From positions 1 through 64,000 of the forward strand of contig JAWXCB010000019.1 of the NCBI GenBank assembly GCA_034440455.1: a DNA stretch of 64,000 nt, in the 5' to 3' direction. The notes beneath the pieces are model-generated. The model was given only the letters and a program-made list of their open reading frames with translations. It did not search any database and was not told the origin of the DNA. This document shows positions 32,823 through 40,941 of this stretch, piece after piece. The translations under genes and the position numbers were made by a program. The first letter of the stretch is position 1. Every line of letters starts with the position of its first letter. Origin of the DNA: JAWXCB01 sp034440455. Lineage in GTDB: Bacteria > Bacteroidota > Bacteroidia > Chitinophagales > CAIOSU01.

Positions 32823-35198
32823 TTAAAAACGGTAGCGAATCTGCACCGCATAATTGCGGGGCGGGTCAAGTTTACCGGGGCGGTTTGCAAATTCGTAGTT
32901 AGTAAGATTTTTAATCAGGAAACTGATGCGCACATTTTCTTTCACCTGATAGGCAAAGCGTATATCCATCCATAAATCGCCCTGCGTATGGCGCACAATA
33001 TACTTATCAAGCGTTGCTGGCTTATCGCTAAAAAAACTGCTGTCAACAAAGCTGATTATCAGCCGAAATTCATCAGGGATGCGCTCGAAGAAACTGTTGT
33101 AATAGAGCGAATAGCCCATCGAAAATTTCTTATACTCCAGTTCAATATCACCGCGCAGTAAATGCCGTTGTCGGAATTGCAACACCTTCAGCGCGTCTTC
33201 TCCCTCCAGACGCGTGGCATAATATTTAAACGCATTCTTCAAAAACGTGCCTACGTTTTTCTGCGTGGAATCTGCTTCCAGATTTCCAGGGTAGATATAG
33301 GTGTAGCCCGCTTGCGTGGTGATATTTATAGGACCGATTTTTCCGTCACCTACAATTGAAGCCTCAAAGCCGAAGATGCGCGCAATCTCCACGTTAAAGG
33401 GCTTTGCCCCTGCCACCAAGCGGCCTAACTCAGGAAAAATCTTTTCACCGCTGGGCCACTCATTCTTCCATAAGCCAAAGCGATATTCCACCTGCTCTTC
33501 AAATTCCATCCAGAATAAGGAGAAGTCAAAATAGCCCCGCCATTTCTTGATGGCGAGTCCTTGCTTGAAGCCCATTTCCATGCTCCAGCCTTTTTCTACC
33601 AGCAACTCAGGATTGGGTATGATATAGATAGTTCCTGTAAATGGCGCGGCAATAAACCGCTCGCCCACGCTCGGAAGGCGATATGCCTGCCCCCACGAAA
33701 AGCGCAGATGTGTGGCTTTCCCTGCGCGATAATTCAATCCGGTGCGCACAACGGGAATCGAAGTTTCAAACACCGTGTCAACCGAAGAAAATTCATAGCG
33801 CATACCGCCAACCAATGACAGCCTTTGAATCTTGTATTCCAACTGCGCATAGCCTGCGCCTGCGAAAGTTTTCTGTTTTCCTTCATAGAGGTTGCTGCGC
33901 GAAAATCCAACAGTAACCGGAGTTCCCACCGTAAGCACAAATTGTTTATTCCAATCCTTTTGATACTGCGGGTCGAAGCTCATGTTGTTGGAAGAAACAT
34001 TGGGTGAGCCTCCTGTAGTGTCATTGTAGGGATTTCCGTCCCTGAAAATGTTGAAGTAAAGCATATTGAAACCAAAGCGGTTTCCTTTATCATCACGATA
34101 GGCAAAATGCGGACTCACTGCCGTGCGGATATAGTGGTCGAGTGAACCCACTCCGTAGCGATACCCGTTGCTGTCCATATCGGCAGAAATAAAGAAGCGC
34201 TGGCTCACTTCTTTCATAATATTACCATCAACACCGAAATTAATTTTCGGATTTTTAGGCAGGATGTATTTTGTCTTAAAATTTCCACGTATGCGAAATT
34301 CATCGCCTTTTTCAAGATAGTTGGAGAGATAGTCCATGTTTCCTCCAACAATCAGTTGCATGTTTTTAATGCGCTGTCGGTGATTCACAAACAATCCGGA
34401 ATATCCCTTCACCGCGTCATACCATTTCAACTCATCCCGTTTCGGATTATCATACGCGCCAAGATAGGTGGTGACCTCAGTTGATTTTTCACCCGACTTG
34501 GGCCATGCCGTGCGCACATTCACCACGCCATTCAACGCGGCAGAGCCATACACAACTGACGATGCGCCTTTAATTATTTCAATCTGTTCTGCGTTTTCAA
34601 GCGGAACGAATTTTAGTTGCGCGTCACCGAGGTCAGCGCTCAGGTAGCTTTGCCCGTCAACAAGTACTGCCGTTCTGCTGCCCACGCCATACGAATAAGA
34701 ACTGCCCCCGCGAATGGTGATTTGCTGATCTGCCACCTGCACGCCTGATGTTTTTCCAATCACCTCGCCCAAATCGCGCGAGTTGGTGTTGGCAATTAAA
34801 TCCGCGTCAATCACTTCCATCGAAACAGTTTCTTCCGCAATATTTTTTTCAAACTGGCTTGCCGAAACCACTACGATTTGCAGTTGCTCTGATTTTTCTT
34901 CGAGCGAAATATTTATTTCTTTGAACGAGCCGTCTTTTAAATCCGCATTTCTTTTCACCTGCTCATAGCCGATGAAACTGAAGGTAACGCGATAATTTCC
35001 CGGAGCGAGTTTGATTTTATATTTACCGTCAATATCGGTTGTTGTGCCAATCGTGTCGCTTACAACTACGGTTACGCCAATTAGCGGCTCAAAAGTTTTT
35101 GCGTCTTTTATTTTTCCAAAGATGTATGCCTCCTGCGCTGATGCGGAAATGCAAAAAAAGAAAAGAAGAAGAAAATGCAGAAGAGTGGTACGTGGCAT
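32823..35198 (-). CDS. TonB-dependent outer membrane receptor with carboxypeptidase-like domain
   Basis: The 791-residue protein has a signal peptide (about 1-21), a carboxypeptidase-regulatory-like domain (about 24-110, FGKIKDAKTFEPLIGVTVVV), a plug (about 120-235, with TIRGGSSYSYGVGSRTAVLV and IEIIKGASSVVYGSAALNGV) and a 22-strand barrel ending in the aromatic YAVQIRYRF. It imports a scarce nutrient such as a siderophore, cobalamin or oligomer across the outer membrane, driven by TonB-ExbBD. There is no SusD partner, so it is not a typical glycan locus. It starts 16 bases after a PspC gene and probably shares its transcript. Confidence 0.93.
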   Translation of the reverse strand: MPRTTLLHFLLLFFFCISASAQEAYIFGKIKDAKTFEPLIGVTVVVSDTIGTTTDIDGKYKIKLAPGNYRVTFSFIGYEQVKRNADLKDGSFKEINISLEEKSEQLQIVVVSASQFEKNIAEETVSMEVIDADLIANTNSRDLGEVIGKTSGVQVADQQITIRGGSSYSYGVGSRTAVLVDGQSYLSADLGDAQLKFVPLENAEQIEIIKGASSVVYGSAALNGVVNVRTAWPKSGEKSTEVTTYLGAYDNPKRDELKWYDAVKGYSGLFVNHRQRIKNMQLIVGGNMDYLSNYLEKGDEFRIRGNFKTKYILPKNPKINFGVDGNIMKEVSQRFFISADMDSNGYRYGVGSLDHYIRTAVSPHFAYRDDKGNRFGFNMLYFNIFRDGNPYNDTTGGSPNVSSNNMSFDPQYQKDWNKQFVLTVGTPVTVGFSRSNLYEGKQKTFAGAGYAQLEYKIQRLSLVGGMRYEFSSVDTVFETSIPVVRTGLNYRAGKATHLRFSWGQAYRLPSVGERFIAAPFTGTIYIIPNPELLVEKGWSMEMGFKQGLAIKKWRGYFDFSLFWMEFEEQVEYRFGLWKNEWPSGEKIFPELGRLVAGAKPFNVEIARIFGFEASIVGDGKIGPINITTQAGYTYIYPGNLEADSTQKNVGTFLKNAFKYYATRLEGEDALKVLQFRQRHLLRGDIELEYKKFSMGYSLYYNSFFERIPDEFRLIISFVDSSFFSDKPATLDKYIVRHTQGDLWMDIRFAYQVKENVRISFLIKNLTNYEFANRPGKLDPPRNYAVQIRYRF

Positions 35199-35214
35199 TT
35201 TTGTAATTGGCCGA

Positions 35215-35376
35215 CTACTTTCTTGGCATGATGAGATATAAAATCAAGTAGGCTAAAATGCCGCTGCCGCCCAACAACGTGGTGATGATAAATAAAATCC
35301 GGATGCCGCTGACATCGAATTCAAACTTCTCAGCCAGCCACGCGCACACGCCAAGAATTTTCTTTTCGTATTTCAT
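35215..35376 (-). CDS. PspC-domain small membrane protein, 53 residues
   Basis: The frame begins MKYEKKILGVCAWLAEKFEF and ends LAYLILYLIMPRK. It is a bare PspC domain: an N-terminal cytoplasmic helix with the GVCAWLAEKF core (usual form GVCGGLAEYF), then one long hydrophobic helix. PspC proteins act with PspA and PspB in the phage-shock membrane-stress response in proteobacteria; in Bacteroidota single PspC domains are common and their partners are unclear. It sits between a second PspC gene and the TonB-dependent receptor, 25 and 16 bases away. Confidence 0.85.
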   Translation of the reverse strand: MKYEKKILGVCAWLAEKFEFDVSGIRILFIITTLLGGSGILAYLILYLIMPRK

Positions 35377-35401
35377 ATCGGGCTAAAGGTAAAAAAGGTA
35401 A

Positions 35402-35632
35402 TCAGAAATCCCAAACCGGGTTTCTTTTTCCTTTGATATAGTCCCGCAGTTTAATCAGAAAGGCAAGGATAAGGTAAATGATTACCGGAGAACCGGCAGT
35501 TACGAAGGTGAGATAAATAAAGAATAACCTGATTTTACCCGATGGCATGGAAAGCTTTTCGCCTAAGTATTGACATACGCCAAAAAGCTGGAGTTCAAGG
35601 CAGCGTTTAAGTTTGATGAAAAGGTTTTCCAT
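35402..35632 (-). CDS. PspC-domain protein, 76 residues
   Basis: A second, diverged PspC domain: LELQLFGVCQYLGEKLSM is the core, followed by the hydrophobic helix LFFIYLTFVTAGSPVIIYLI and a basic tail. The first gene of the likely three-gene unit with the other PspC gene and the receptor, it has its own -7 element 37 bases upstream, inside the short gap after the DUF2851 gene. Confidence 0.85.
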   Translation of the reverse strand: MENLFIKLKRCLELQLFGVCQYLGEKLSMPSGKIRLFFIYLTFVTAGSPVIIYLILAFLIKLRDYIKGKRNPVWDF

Positions 35633-35669
35633 GCTGAAAAGTTACAGATTTCTATTTATGAATTCTACG

Positions 35670-35677
35670 CAAAATTA
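35670..35677 (-). promoter_or_regulatory. Putative -7 element TAATTTTG of the pspC-pspC-receptor unit
   Basis: A perfect TAnnTTTG match on the minus strand, 37 bases before the start codon at 35632. It sits in the 49-base gap after DUF2851. Confidence 0.45.
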
Positions 35678-35681
35678 TCCA

Positions 35682-36938
35682 CTAAGATTTCAGCAGCCTG
35701 TTGCCAATGTAGCATTTCAGGCACTGTTTATGACTACAATAGTTGTTTTTCAGTTGCAACAACGCCTGGCTTTCATACGCTGAATTACTTTCCACCCCTA
35801 CCCTGCTCCAGCGGCTGATGATGTTGTTTTTCTCCGCAGGCATCTGTTCCAAAATTGAGATTGCCTTTTCTTGTACCAGAGCCTCGCCTTTCGATTTTCC
35901 ATAGAGAAACAACGTTGGCGCTATGGCATTAATGAGCAACCCATGCAGAAAATATTTGCCCGGGAGCTTTTTCTTTTTTTCTGAAAGCGCATCGAACCGA
36001 TAATGTGTCAGCCAATAATCCGATGGTTCCGCTTCAAAGAGCTCAACCATCTGCTTTGCATTTTTCTGTTCAAGAATTTTTGAAAACAAATGCGCGGATT
36101 GATGCAGCAGTTTTGCAAACTGCGCGATGCGCAGCGTTGGAAAACCCGGAGGGCGCAGCCGCATAAATTTCCAGAGGTGCGCATCCAGTGGCTGCAAGGC
36201 ATATTTCTTTTGCAGAAACAAATATTCTTTTCTCAGTTGATTCGGATATTCCTCTTTGTATTCTTTATACAAAAATCCCGCTTGTCCAAACAGCAACGCC
36301 TCAATTTGCGGCAGGCTGTTTTTATGCTTCGCAACAATACGCAGCGGCAATGACTGCGCAAGCCGTTCAAACACATCCGCGTTGATTTTCAAACCAAAGT
36401 TTCTCGCTGTGGTTTGATAAAAAGTTTCTTCCCAACTATTTTTATTCAACGCATGGCGTTCAAGAATCTCCTGCGTTTTTTGTTCCATTCGCTCAATGAG
36501 CAAACGGTGCAGTCCGCTTTTAATAAATAAAGAATCAACCTGTTTGATTTGGTTTTCGCAGGGAATCCAGCTTTGGCTCGCCATCAATCGCTTGTAGCTG
36601 TTCAGGAATCCCGCATTAATTTTCTCTTTCAGTTCCAGCGTGGGCAGCGCGGCTTTCTTTAAATCATTGTGATACACCACATGCAGAATCACATTTGAAT
36701 ATGCTTTGTCCTTGTGATGCTGATGCTTTTGCCAATCCGATGCTTGCACATGAATTTCAACATTCCCAACCAGCAGGTCATCATTCACGCGCACTTTTGC
36801 CTGCGTAAAATCAGGACCCGAATCGCGGTTGCGCAATCCCGGATGCACGATAGTCAATGATTCGCCTGCCGTAGATTGAAGCGCAGAATGGTTAAAAAGT
36901 TTTTGCTGCCAAATGTAATAAAGCAGTTCCTCGTTCAT
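35682..36938 (-). CDS. DUF2851 family protein
   Basis: The 418-residue protein begins MNEELLYYIWQQKLFNHSAL and continues with VHPGLRNRDSGPDFTQAKVR and VGNVEIHVQASDWQKH, the conserved N-terminal block of DUF2851. That block recalls the PD-(D/E)XK nuclease pattern D-(x)n-E-I-H: GPDF, then EIHV. The rest is helical. The family is almost confined to Bacteroidota and Chlorobi and has no established function; a nuclease-like fold is only an inference. It lies between pyrF (28 bases upstream) and the pspC genes. Confidence 0.85.
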   Translation of the reverse strand: MNEELLYYIWQQKLFNHSALQSTAGESLTIVHPGLRNRDSGPDFTQAKVRVNDDLLVGNVEIHVQASDWQKHQHHKDKAYSNVILHVVYHNDLKKAALPTLELKEKINAGFLNSYKRLMASQSWIPCENQIKQVDSLFIKSGLHRLLIERMEQKTQEILERHALNKNSWEETFYQTTARNFGLKINADVFERLAQSLPLRIVAKHKNSLPQIEALLFGQAGFLYKEYKEEYPNQLRKEYLFLQKKYALQPLDAHLWKFMRLRPPGFPTLRIAQFAKLLHQSAHLFSKILEQKNAKQMVELFEAEPSDYWLTHYRFDALSEKKKKLPGKYFLHGLLINAIAPTLFLYGKSKGEALVQEKAISILEQMPAEKNNIISRWSRVGVESNSAYESQALLQLKNNYCSHKQCLKCYIGNRLLKS

Positions 36939-36966
36939 AGTCGCGCAGTAAGAGCAACAGAAGTTT

Positions 36967-37788
36967 TCAGATAAATTTCTTCTTTTTCAGAATCGTACTC
37001 ATGTCTCTTTGAATCTGATAAGCAGCTTTCGTAGCCCGCGTCATATAATCTTTTTTCAGGTTGCTCGCATAGATGATATTCCGCGATGAATTCACCAGCA
37101 GCCCGATTTCTTTCGACATCCCGTTTTCGGCAATTTTATCCAAATCACCGCCTTGCGCCCCAACTCCCGGCACCAGCAAAAAATGGTCGGGAACAATCTG
37201 CCGAATTCTTTCCAGCATTTCAGGATGCGTAGCGCCCACCACCAGCATTGTGTTTTTAGGCGAGCCCCATGTCTTCACTTTTTGAATCACCTTTTCAAAA
37301 AGATATTCCTTGCCTGTTTTCAGCATTTGAAAATCCTCGCTTCCGGGATTTGAAGTAAGCGCAAGAACAATCACCCATTTGTCTTTATATTCAAAATAAG
37401 GAAGTACCGAATCAGCCCCCATGTAGGGCGACACCGTAATGGCGTCAAAGCACATCGTTTTAAAAAATGCCTTCGCATACAGCTCCGAAGTATTCCCGAT
37501 GTCCCCCCGTTTCGCATCCGCAATCTTCATGATACTCTTGGGAATGTAGTTCACAGTTTTATACAAACTTCTCCACCCTGTATCGCCCATGGCCTCATAA
37601 AAAGCAGTGTTTATTTTATAGGCAACGCAATATTCTTTAGTCGCGTCTATTATTTCTTTGTTAAACTCAAAAACCGGATCGGAATGTTCCTTGAGATGCT
37701 CCGGTATTTTTGTGATGTCAGTATCCAAGCCCACGCAGAGAAACGTGCGCTTTGCCAGCATTTGGTCTATCAATTCTCTCCTCGTCAT
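36967..37788 (-). CDS. pyrF: Orotidine 5'-phosphate decarboxylase
   Basis: The 273-residue type 2 OMP decarboxylase removes CO2 from OMP to give UMP, the last step of pyrimidine synthesis. FLCVGLDTDI begins the barrel, and the catalytic D-A-K-R-G-D motif has its lysine at residue 93 (IADAKRGDIGNT). LVPGVGAQGGD binds the phosphate. The ATG at 37788 is chosen over an upstream TTG at 37800. It leads the minus-strand run toward DUF2851. Confidence 0.95.
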   Translation of the reverse strand: MTRRELIDQMLAKRTFLCVGLDTDITKIPEHLKEHSDPVFEFNKEIIDATKEYCVAYKINTAFYEAMGDTGWRSLYKTVNYIPKSIMKIADAKRGDIGNTSELYAKAFFKTMCFDAITVSPYMGADSVLPYFEYKDKWVIVLALTSNPGSEDFQMLKTGKEYLFEKVIQKVKTWGSPKNTMLVVGATHPEMLERIRQIVPDHFLLVPGVGAQGGDLDKIAENGMSKEIGLLVNSSRNIIYASNLKKDYMTRATKAAYQIQRDMSTILKKKKFI

Positions 37789-38105
37789 AGGGGTACGCAA
37801 TTTTACTTACGGACAAAATAGAGGAATTCTTCGGGATTTAATAAAATTGAAAGCAAAAATTTTAGAAATAATTTTCAGGTCGAAACAATTTGCGTGTGGA
37901 TTTATCAAATGATCGGACGCTCAAGGATGATTGGCGCAAGCGGATGCTTTGCGCCAGCTATAATGTATGCGACAGATTCGGGGTACTATCTCGCCCGCAT
38001 CAAGCAAATTCTGTTTGCGAAATTCAAACCTTCAGACGAATAGCTCACAAGTGTTGCATGAACCGCAAAGAGTATCAGCGCAATGATTTTCGTGAATTAC
38101 CTTTT
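37789..38105. other. Intergenic gap with one dispersed repeat, no gene seen
   Basis: The gap holds the GCTGGCGCAAAG-type repeat at 37913-37990. Nothing else coding is visible. Confidence 0.6.
37913..37990 (+). repeat. Dispersed repeat with GCGCAAGCGG..CTTTGCGCC stem, copy 1
   Basis: The core GGCGCAAGCGGATGCTTTGC and the following GCCAGCTAT recur, preceded by CGGACGCT, at 39159-39236. The core can fold as GGCGCAAGC with GCTTTGCGCC. The second copy has changes at several positions but keeps the overall order. Confidence 0.75.
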
Positions 38106-38513
38106 TTATCTTAAAGCAAGAAACTGTTCGGGCGTAAAGACAGGCAATCGGCTTTGATTGAAATCAGCGGCATTGCGCGTGATGATGACATCCTGCTTTC
38201 CATAAAGCGCGGCAAAATGCTGAAAAGCATCTTCCATATCATCAAATTCAGAAGCAAGCCCGCTGTCAATTGCCTTTGCGTCTAACGGCAACAAATCAAC
38301 AATTAACCGGAGGGATTGTAGCGCTTTTTTGCTGTTCAATTGATAATGCTGATGCAGAATATAATCCATTGTTGCAAACGTCAGGCTGGAAACGCTTGCA
38401 CGGATTGCACCCGTTTCGCTCAACGCAAATACTGCCATCGCCTCCTTGTAATGCGGCTCGCGTTTAGCGATTAAATCAATGCACACATCTGTATCAATGA
38501 AAACACGTTCCAT
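38106..38513 (-). CDS. PIN-domain ribonuclease toxin (VapC-like)
   Basis: The 135-residue protein shows the PIN acidic set: FIDTDVCIDLI (first Asp), the middle acidic residues in DDMEDAFQHFAAL and the last in ITRNAADF. PIN toxins cleave RNA, often tRNA or rRNA, until bound by their antitoxin. The ATG at 38513 overlaps the antitoxin stop as TGATG, so translation is probably coupled. The nearest relatives are the small PIN proteins common in Bacteroidota; target RNA is unknown. Confidence 0.88.
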   Translation of the reverse strand: MERVFIDTDVCIDLIAKREPHYKEAMAVFALSETGAIRASVSSLTFATMDYILHQHYQLNSKKALQSLRLIVDLLPLDAKAIDSGLASEFDDMEDAFQHFAALYGKQDVIITRNAADFNQSRLPVFTPEQFLALR

Positions 38514-38755
38514 CACAGATGTTTTTTTGCGAGATGCTTTGCAAAATCTTTTTTATAATCATAACCCTTCGGTAATTTAATGATGCCCGTCAGGCTGTCT
38601 GTTATCGGACTATCGGATTTCTTTATTTCCTGCCGCGTGAGACGGTTAAGATACGTTTCTATCAATTTAGAAATAGAAACGCTCCTCTGCCGGGCATACT
38701 GCTTTGAGCGCTCAAGCGTTTTTCTATCCACGCTTAATGTCAACTTTGCTTTCAT
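38513..38755 (-). CDS. Ribbon-helix-helix-type antitoxin (DUF6364-like)
   Basis: The 80-residue protein starts with a strand KAKLTLSVDRKTLERSKQYA followed by two helices (SISKLIETYL), the ribbon-helix-helix layout, and has a flexible basic tail (YDYKKDFAKHLAKKH) that would wrap the toxin. It is the likely antitoxin and autorepressor of the pair. A -7 element and two TACGTG words lie directly upstream. Confidence 0.85.
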   Translation of the reverse strand: MKAKLTLSVDRKTLERSKQYARQRSVSISKLIETYLNRLTRQEIKKSDSPITDSLTGIIKLPKGYDYKKDFAKHLAKKHL

Positions 38756-38783
38756 ACGTGCTATTTGTTTTCAAAAGTACGTG
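38755..38783 (-). promoter_or_regulatory. Promoter and putative operator of the toxin-antitoxin pair
   Basis: The -7 element TACTTTTG (38772-38779, minus strand) is 16 bases from the antitoxin start. TACGTG occurs at 38755-38760 and again at 38778-38783, flanking the core promoter 23 bases apart. Direct words at this spacing fit a ribbon-helix-helix autorepressor site, though this is inference. Confidence 0.45.
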
Positions 38784-38839
38784 TTTTTTGTGCGCACTGT
38801 TCTCCCCCGCAACTGGCGCAAGCGCAATGTCATTATGAT

Positions 38840-39085
38840 AAGGATGTTCGACCGCGAAGCGGTCCTATGTTTATAGAAAACCATTATCGTTATTTTATTC
38901 GACTCCTACGGAGTCGCATGTTCTGCATTCGCATTTTTGCTATAAACATGTGATGCCATCCGGCATCAAACCTGCGCCCTCGCCCGCCTTTGGAGAATGA
39001 GCCTTTATCAGGCATCTTGCCTGATTACATTCGTAAATAATGGATGCCGGAGGCAAAGGAATTGTTCACTCGCGAGATGCGAGCG
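38840..39085. repeat. Array of short stem-loops, including an AAGGATGTTCGACC repeat
   Basis: Six small inverted repeats follow each other: GACCGCGAAGCGGTC (38851-38865), CGACTCCTACGGAGTCG (38900-38916), GATGCCATCCGGCATC (38952-38967), TCAGGCATCTTGCCTGA (39008-39024), TGCCGGAGGCA (39045-39055) and CTCGCGAGATGCGAG (39069-39083). The first is embedded in a unit (38840-38876) that recurs at 49164-49200. ATGTTTATAG after the first stem is the reverse complement of CTATAAACAT before the third. Confidence 0.75.
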
Positions 39086-39158
39086 AAGGCGGGGATTAAT
39101 AAAAACAAGAGATAATATAGAAAATATGCCTTTCGCGTGAACTGGGCTTATTCTGAAA

Positions 39159-39236
39159 GCGGACGCTGAAACAAGAAAGGCACAAGCGGACGCTTTGCGC
39201 CAGCTATTAATGCTCGCGTCAGAATAGGGGAATATA
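39159..39236 (+). repeat. Dispersed repeat with GCGCAAAG stem, copy 2
   Basis: CGGACGCT, CACAAGCGGACGCTTTGCGC and CAGCTATTAATG correspond in order to the copy at 37913-37990. Confidence 0.75.
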
Positions 39237-39272
39237 AATGAGCGTGTCCCGGTTCCGCAATTACTCTTGTGG

Positions 39273-39527
39273 CTAACTAAGCAGAGCGTTCACCGCCTCT
39301 ATCGCCTTTATCTGTGGCACATCGCGCCTCACGGATTCTTCGATGCCCGTTTTCATCGTCATAAAACTTTGCGGGCAGCGCTCACATGCGCCAACAAGTT
39401 TCAACCGCACAATCAGATCATCCGTGATTTCAACGATTTCTACATTGCCCCCGTCTTTTTGCAGATACGGACGAATCGTATCAAGCGAAGTATCTACTTT
39501 ATCCCAAAGAGTTTTATTGCGCATCAT
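39273..39527 (-). CDS. nfu: NifU C-terminal domain (Nfu) iron-sulfur carrier
   Basis: The 84-residue protein is a bare Nfu domain: DTSLDTIRPYLQKDGGNVEI, then the cluster-binding CERC (Cys48 and Cys51), then a helical end. Nfu proteins hold and pass on a 4Fe-4S cluster, usually as a dimer. It starts 4 bases after mrp, whose product is also a cluster carrier, so the two are one operon for Fe-S cluster delivery. Two adjacent ATG codons are possible; the first is used. Confidence 0.93.
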   Translation of the reverse strand: MMRNKTLWDKVDTSLDTIRPYLQKDGGNVEIVEITDDLIVRLKLVGACERCPQSFMTMKTGIEESVRRDVPQIKAIEAVNALLS

Positions 39528-39531
39528 TTGT

Positions 39532-40635
39532 TTAAGCTAACACTTCAAGCGGTTTCGTTGGTTCAACTGTTGCATTTCTGATAGCGATATAGCGCTCGCA
39601 ATTATTCGAGAAATTTTGAAATGCCGAAACAGATACGGCATCATCGCTCAGCACCACCGGCTTTCCTGCATCGCCCGCTTCGCGGATACTTTGCACAATC
39701 GGAATTTGTCCCAGCAGCGGCAGCGTATATTCATCCGCAATCTTTTGTCCTCCGCCTTTTCCAAAAATATAGTATTTGTTTTCAGGCAACTCCTGCGGGA
39801 TGAAATACGCCATGTTTTCAACGATGCCGATTATCGGCACATTAATATTCGGCAGCCTGAACATGCCAATCGCTTTGCGCACATCCGCCAGCGCAACCTC
39901 CTGCGGAGTCGTTACAACGATGGCGCCCGTAACAGGCAGCGTTTGCACCAACGTAAGATGAATGTCGCCCGTGCCGGGCGGCAAGTCAAGCACGAGATAA
40001 TCCAATTCGCCCCAAATGCAATCCGTAAAAAACTGGCGCAATGCGGTTGACACCATTGGTCCGCGCCAAACGACAGCCTGCCGTTCATCTACCAAAAAGC
40101 CGATGGAAACAACCTTCACTCCATATTGCTCAATGGGCACAATCATTGGCTTGCCGTTCACCTCGCGTATCTCCGGGCGTTTCCCTTTCAATCCAAGCAT
40201 CAACGGAATTGACGGACCATAAATATCCGCGTCAATCAGGCCCACTTTATTTCCGCTTTTCGCCAATGATAATGCGAGGTTCACTGCAACAGTTGACTTC
40301 CCTACTCCACCCTTGCCTGCTGCCACGCAGATAATATTCTTCACCTGCGGAAGAATCTCCTTCGCGTCTTTTCTTTTTGAAGTGATGCGCGAATCAAATT
40401 GAATTTCCACCGCAATATCATTTGCAATATGGCGATGAATCGCTTCTTCACATGCTTCCCGCAACTCCTCTTTCATCGGACAAGCCGGAGTAGTGAGCAC
40501 TAATCGGAAACGAATGGTTTTCTCGCTGGCTTCAATATCTTCCACCATGCCGAGCGTGACAATGTCGCGCTTCAGGTCAGGGTCGTTCACATTCCGCAGC
40601 GCTTGCAGAATTTCTTCTTTTGAAAAATGATTCAT
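39532..40635 (-). CDS. mrp: Mrp/ApbC-type Fe-S cluster carrier ATPase
   Basis: The 367-residue protein joins an N-terminal MIP18/DUF59 domain (about 1-85, LRNVNDPDLKRDIVTLGMV) to a ParA-like P-loop ATPase (about 100-360). The deviant Walker A KGGVGKS is at 108-114 and LVLDLPPGTGD follows. The family carries 4Fe-4S clusters to apo-proteins. The CxxC found in E. coli ApbC is not seen in the segment ENMAYFIPQELPENKYY, as in many Bacteroidota homologues, so cluster binding may need other residues. Start at ATG 40635; nfu follows. Confidence 0.92.
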   Translation of the reverse strand: MNHFSKEEILQALRNVNDPDLKRDIVTLGMVEDIEASEKTIRFRLVLTTPACPMKEELREACEEAIHRHIANDIAVEIQFDSRITSKRKDAKEILPQVKNIICVAAGKGGVGKSTVAVNLALSLAKSGNKVGLIDADIYGPSIPLMLGLKGKRPEIREVNGKPMIVPIEQYGVKVVSIGFLVDERQAVVWRGPMVSTALRQFFTDCIWGELDYLVLDLPPGTGDIHLTLVQTLPVTGAIVVTTPQEVALADVRKAIGMFRLPNINVPIIGIVENMAYFIPQELPENKYYIFGKGGGQKIADEYTLPLLGQIPIVQSIREAGDAGKPVVLSDDAVSVSAFQNFSNNCERYIAIRNATVEPTKPLEVLA

Positions 40636-40647
40636 AATAGGTATCTG

Positions 40648-40655
40648 CAAAGGTA
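40648..40655 (-). promoter_or_regulatory. Putative -7 element TACCTTTG of the mrp-nfu operon
   Basis: A perfect TAnnTTTG match on the minus strand, only 12 bases before the ATG at 40635, implying a very short leader of about 7 bases. Confidence 0.4.
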
Positions 40656-40689
40656 ATACAAACTAACGCTGCACCTTGCATCGAGCGTT

Positions 40690-40793
40690 CGCTTCTCCCC
40701 TTATAGGGGAGACACAGAGGGGTAATATAATGAGTAGGCTAAGCGGAAATTTTTGAAATACCCCTTTTTATTTCCCCTACAAGGGGAAACGCC
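40690..40793 (-). repeat. Palindromic repeat with CCCCTCTGTGTCTCCCC, intergenic copy
   Basis: Read on the minus strand, this contains TACCCCTCTGTGTCTCCCCT and AAGGGGAGAAG, the same words as inside lhr (15391-15476). At its other end TTTCCCCTACAAGGGGAAA forms a second small stem, and CCCCTTTTTA/TACCCCT words pair across the element. Confidence 0.75.
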
Positions 40794-40941
40794 AAGCACA
40801 CTGGGCAAGTTCTATCCTGATTGCATGTGTCGTACACGCCATTCAATCCTCATTTCGTTTCTTGCAATTACGAACCTGCGCAGGTTAAAATATCTATCTT
40901 CGGTCGTTGCTCTTTTTATCAACCCAATCAAAACCCCGCCA

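Larger units (their letters stand above)
38756..39272. other. Repeat-dense intergenic region, no gene seen
   Basis: About 500 bases hold the toxin-antitoxin promoter, an array of short stem-loops (38840-39085) and the second GCGCAAAG repeat (39159-39236). No convincing open frame exists. Confidence 0.7.

Noticed and set aside
38840..39085. Short stem-loop array as a CRISPR array
   Set aside because: The stems are not copies of one repeat, spacing varies widely and no cas gene is present.
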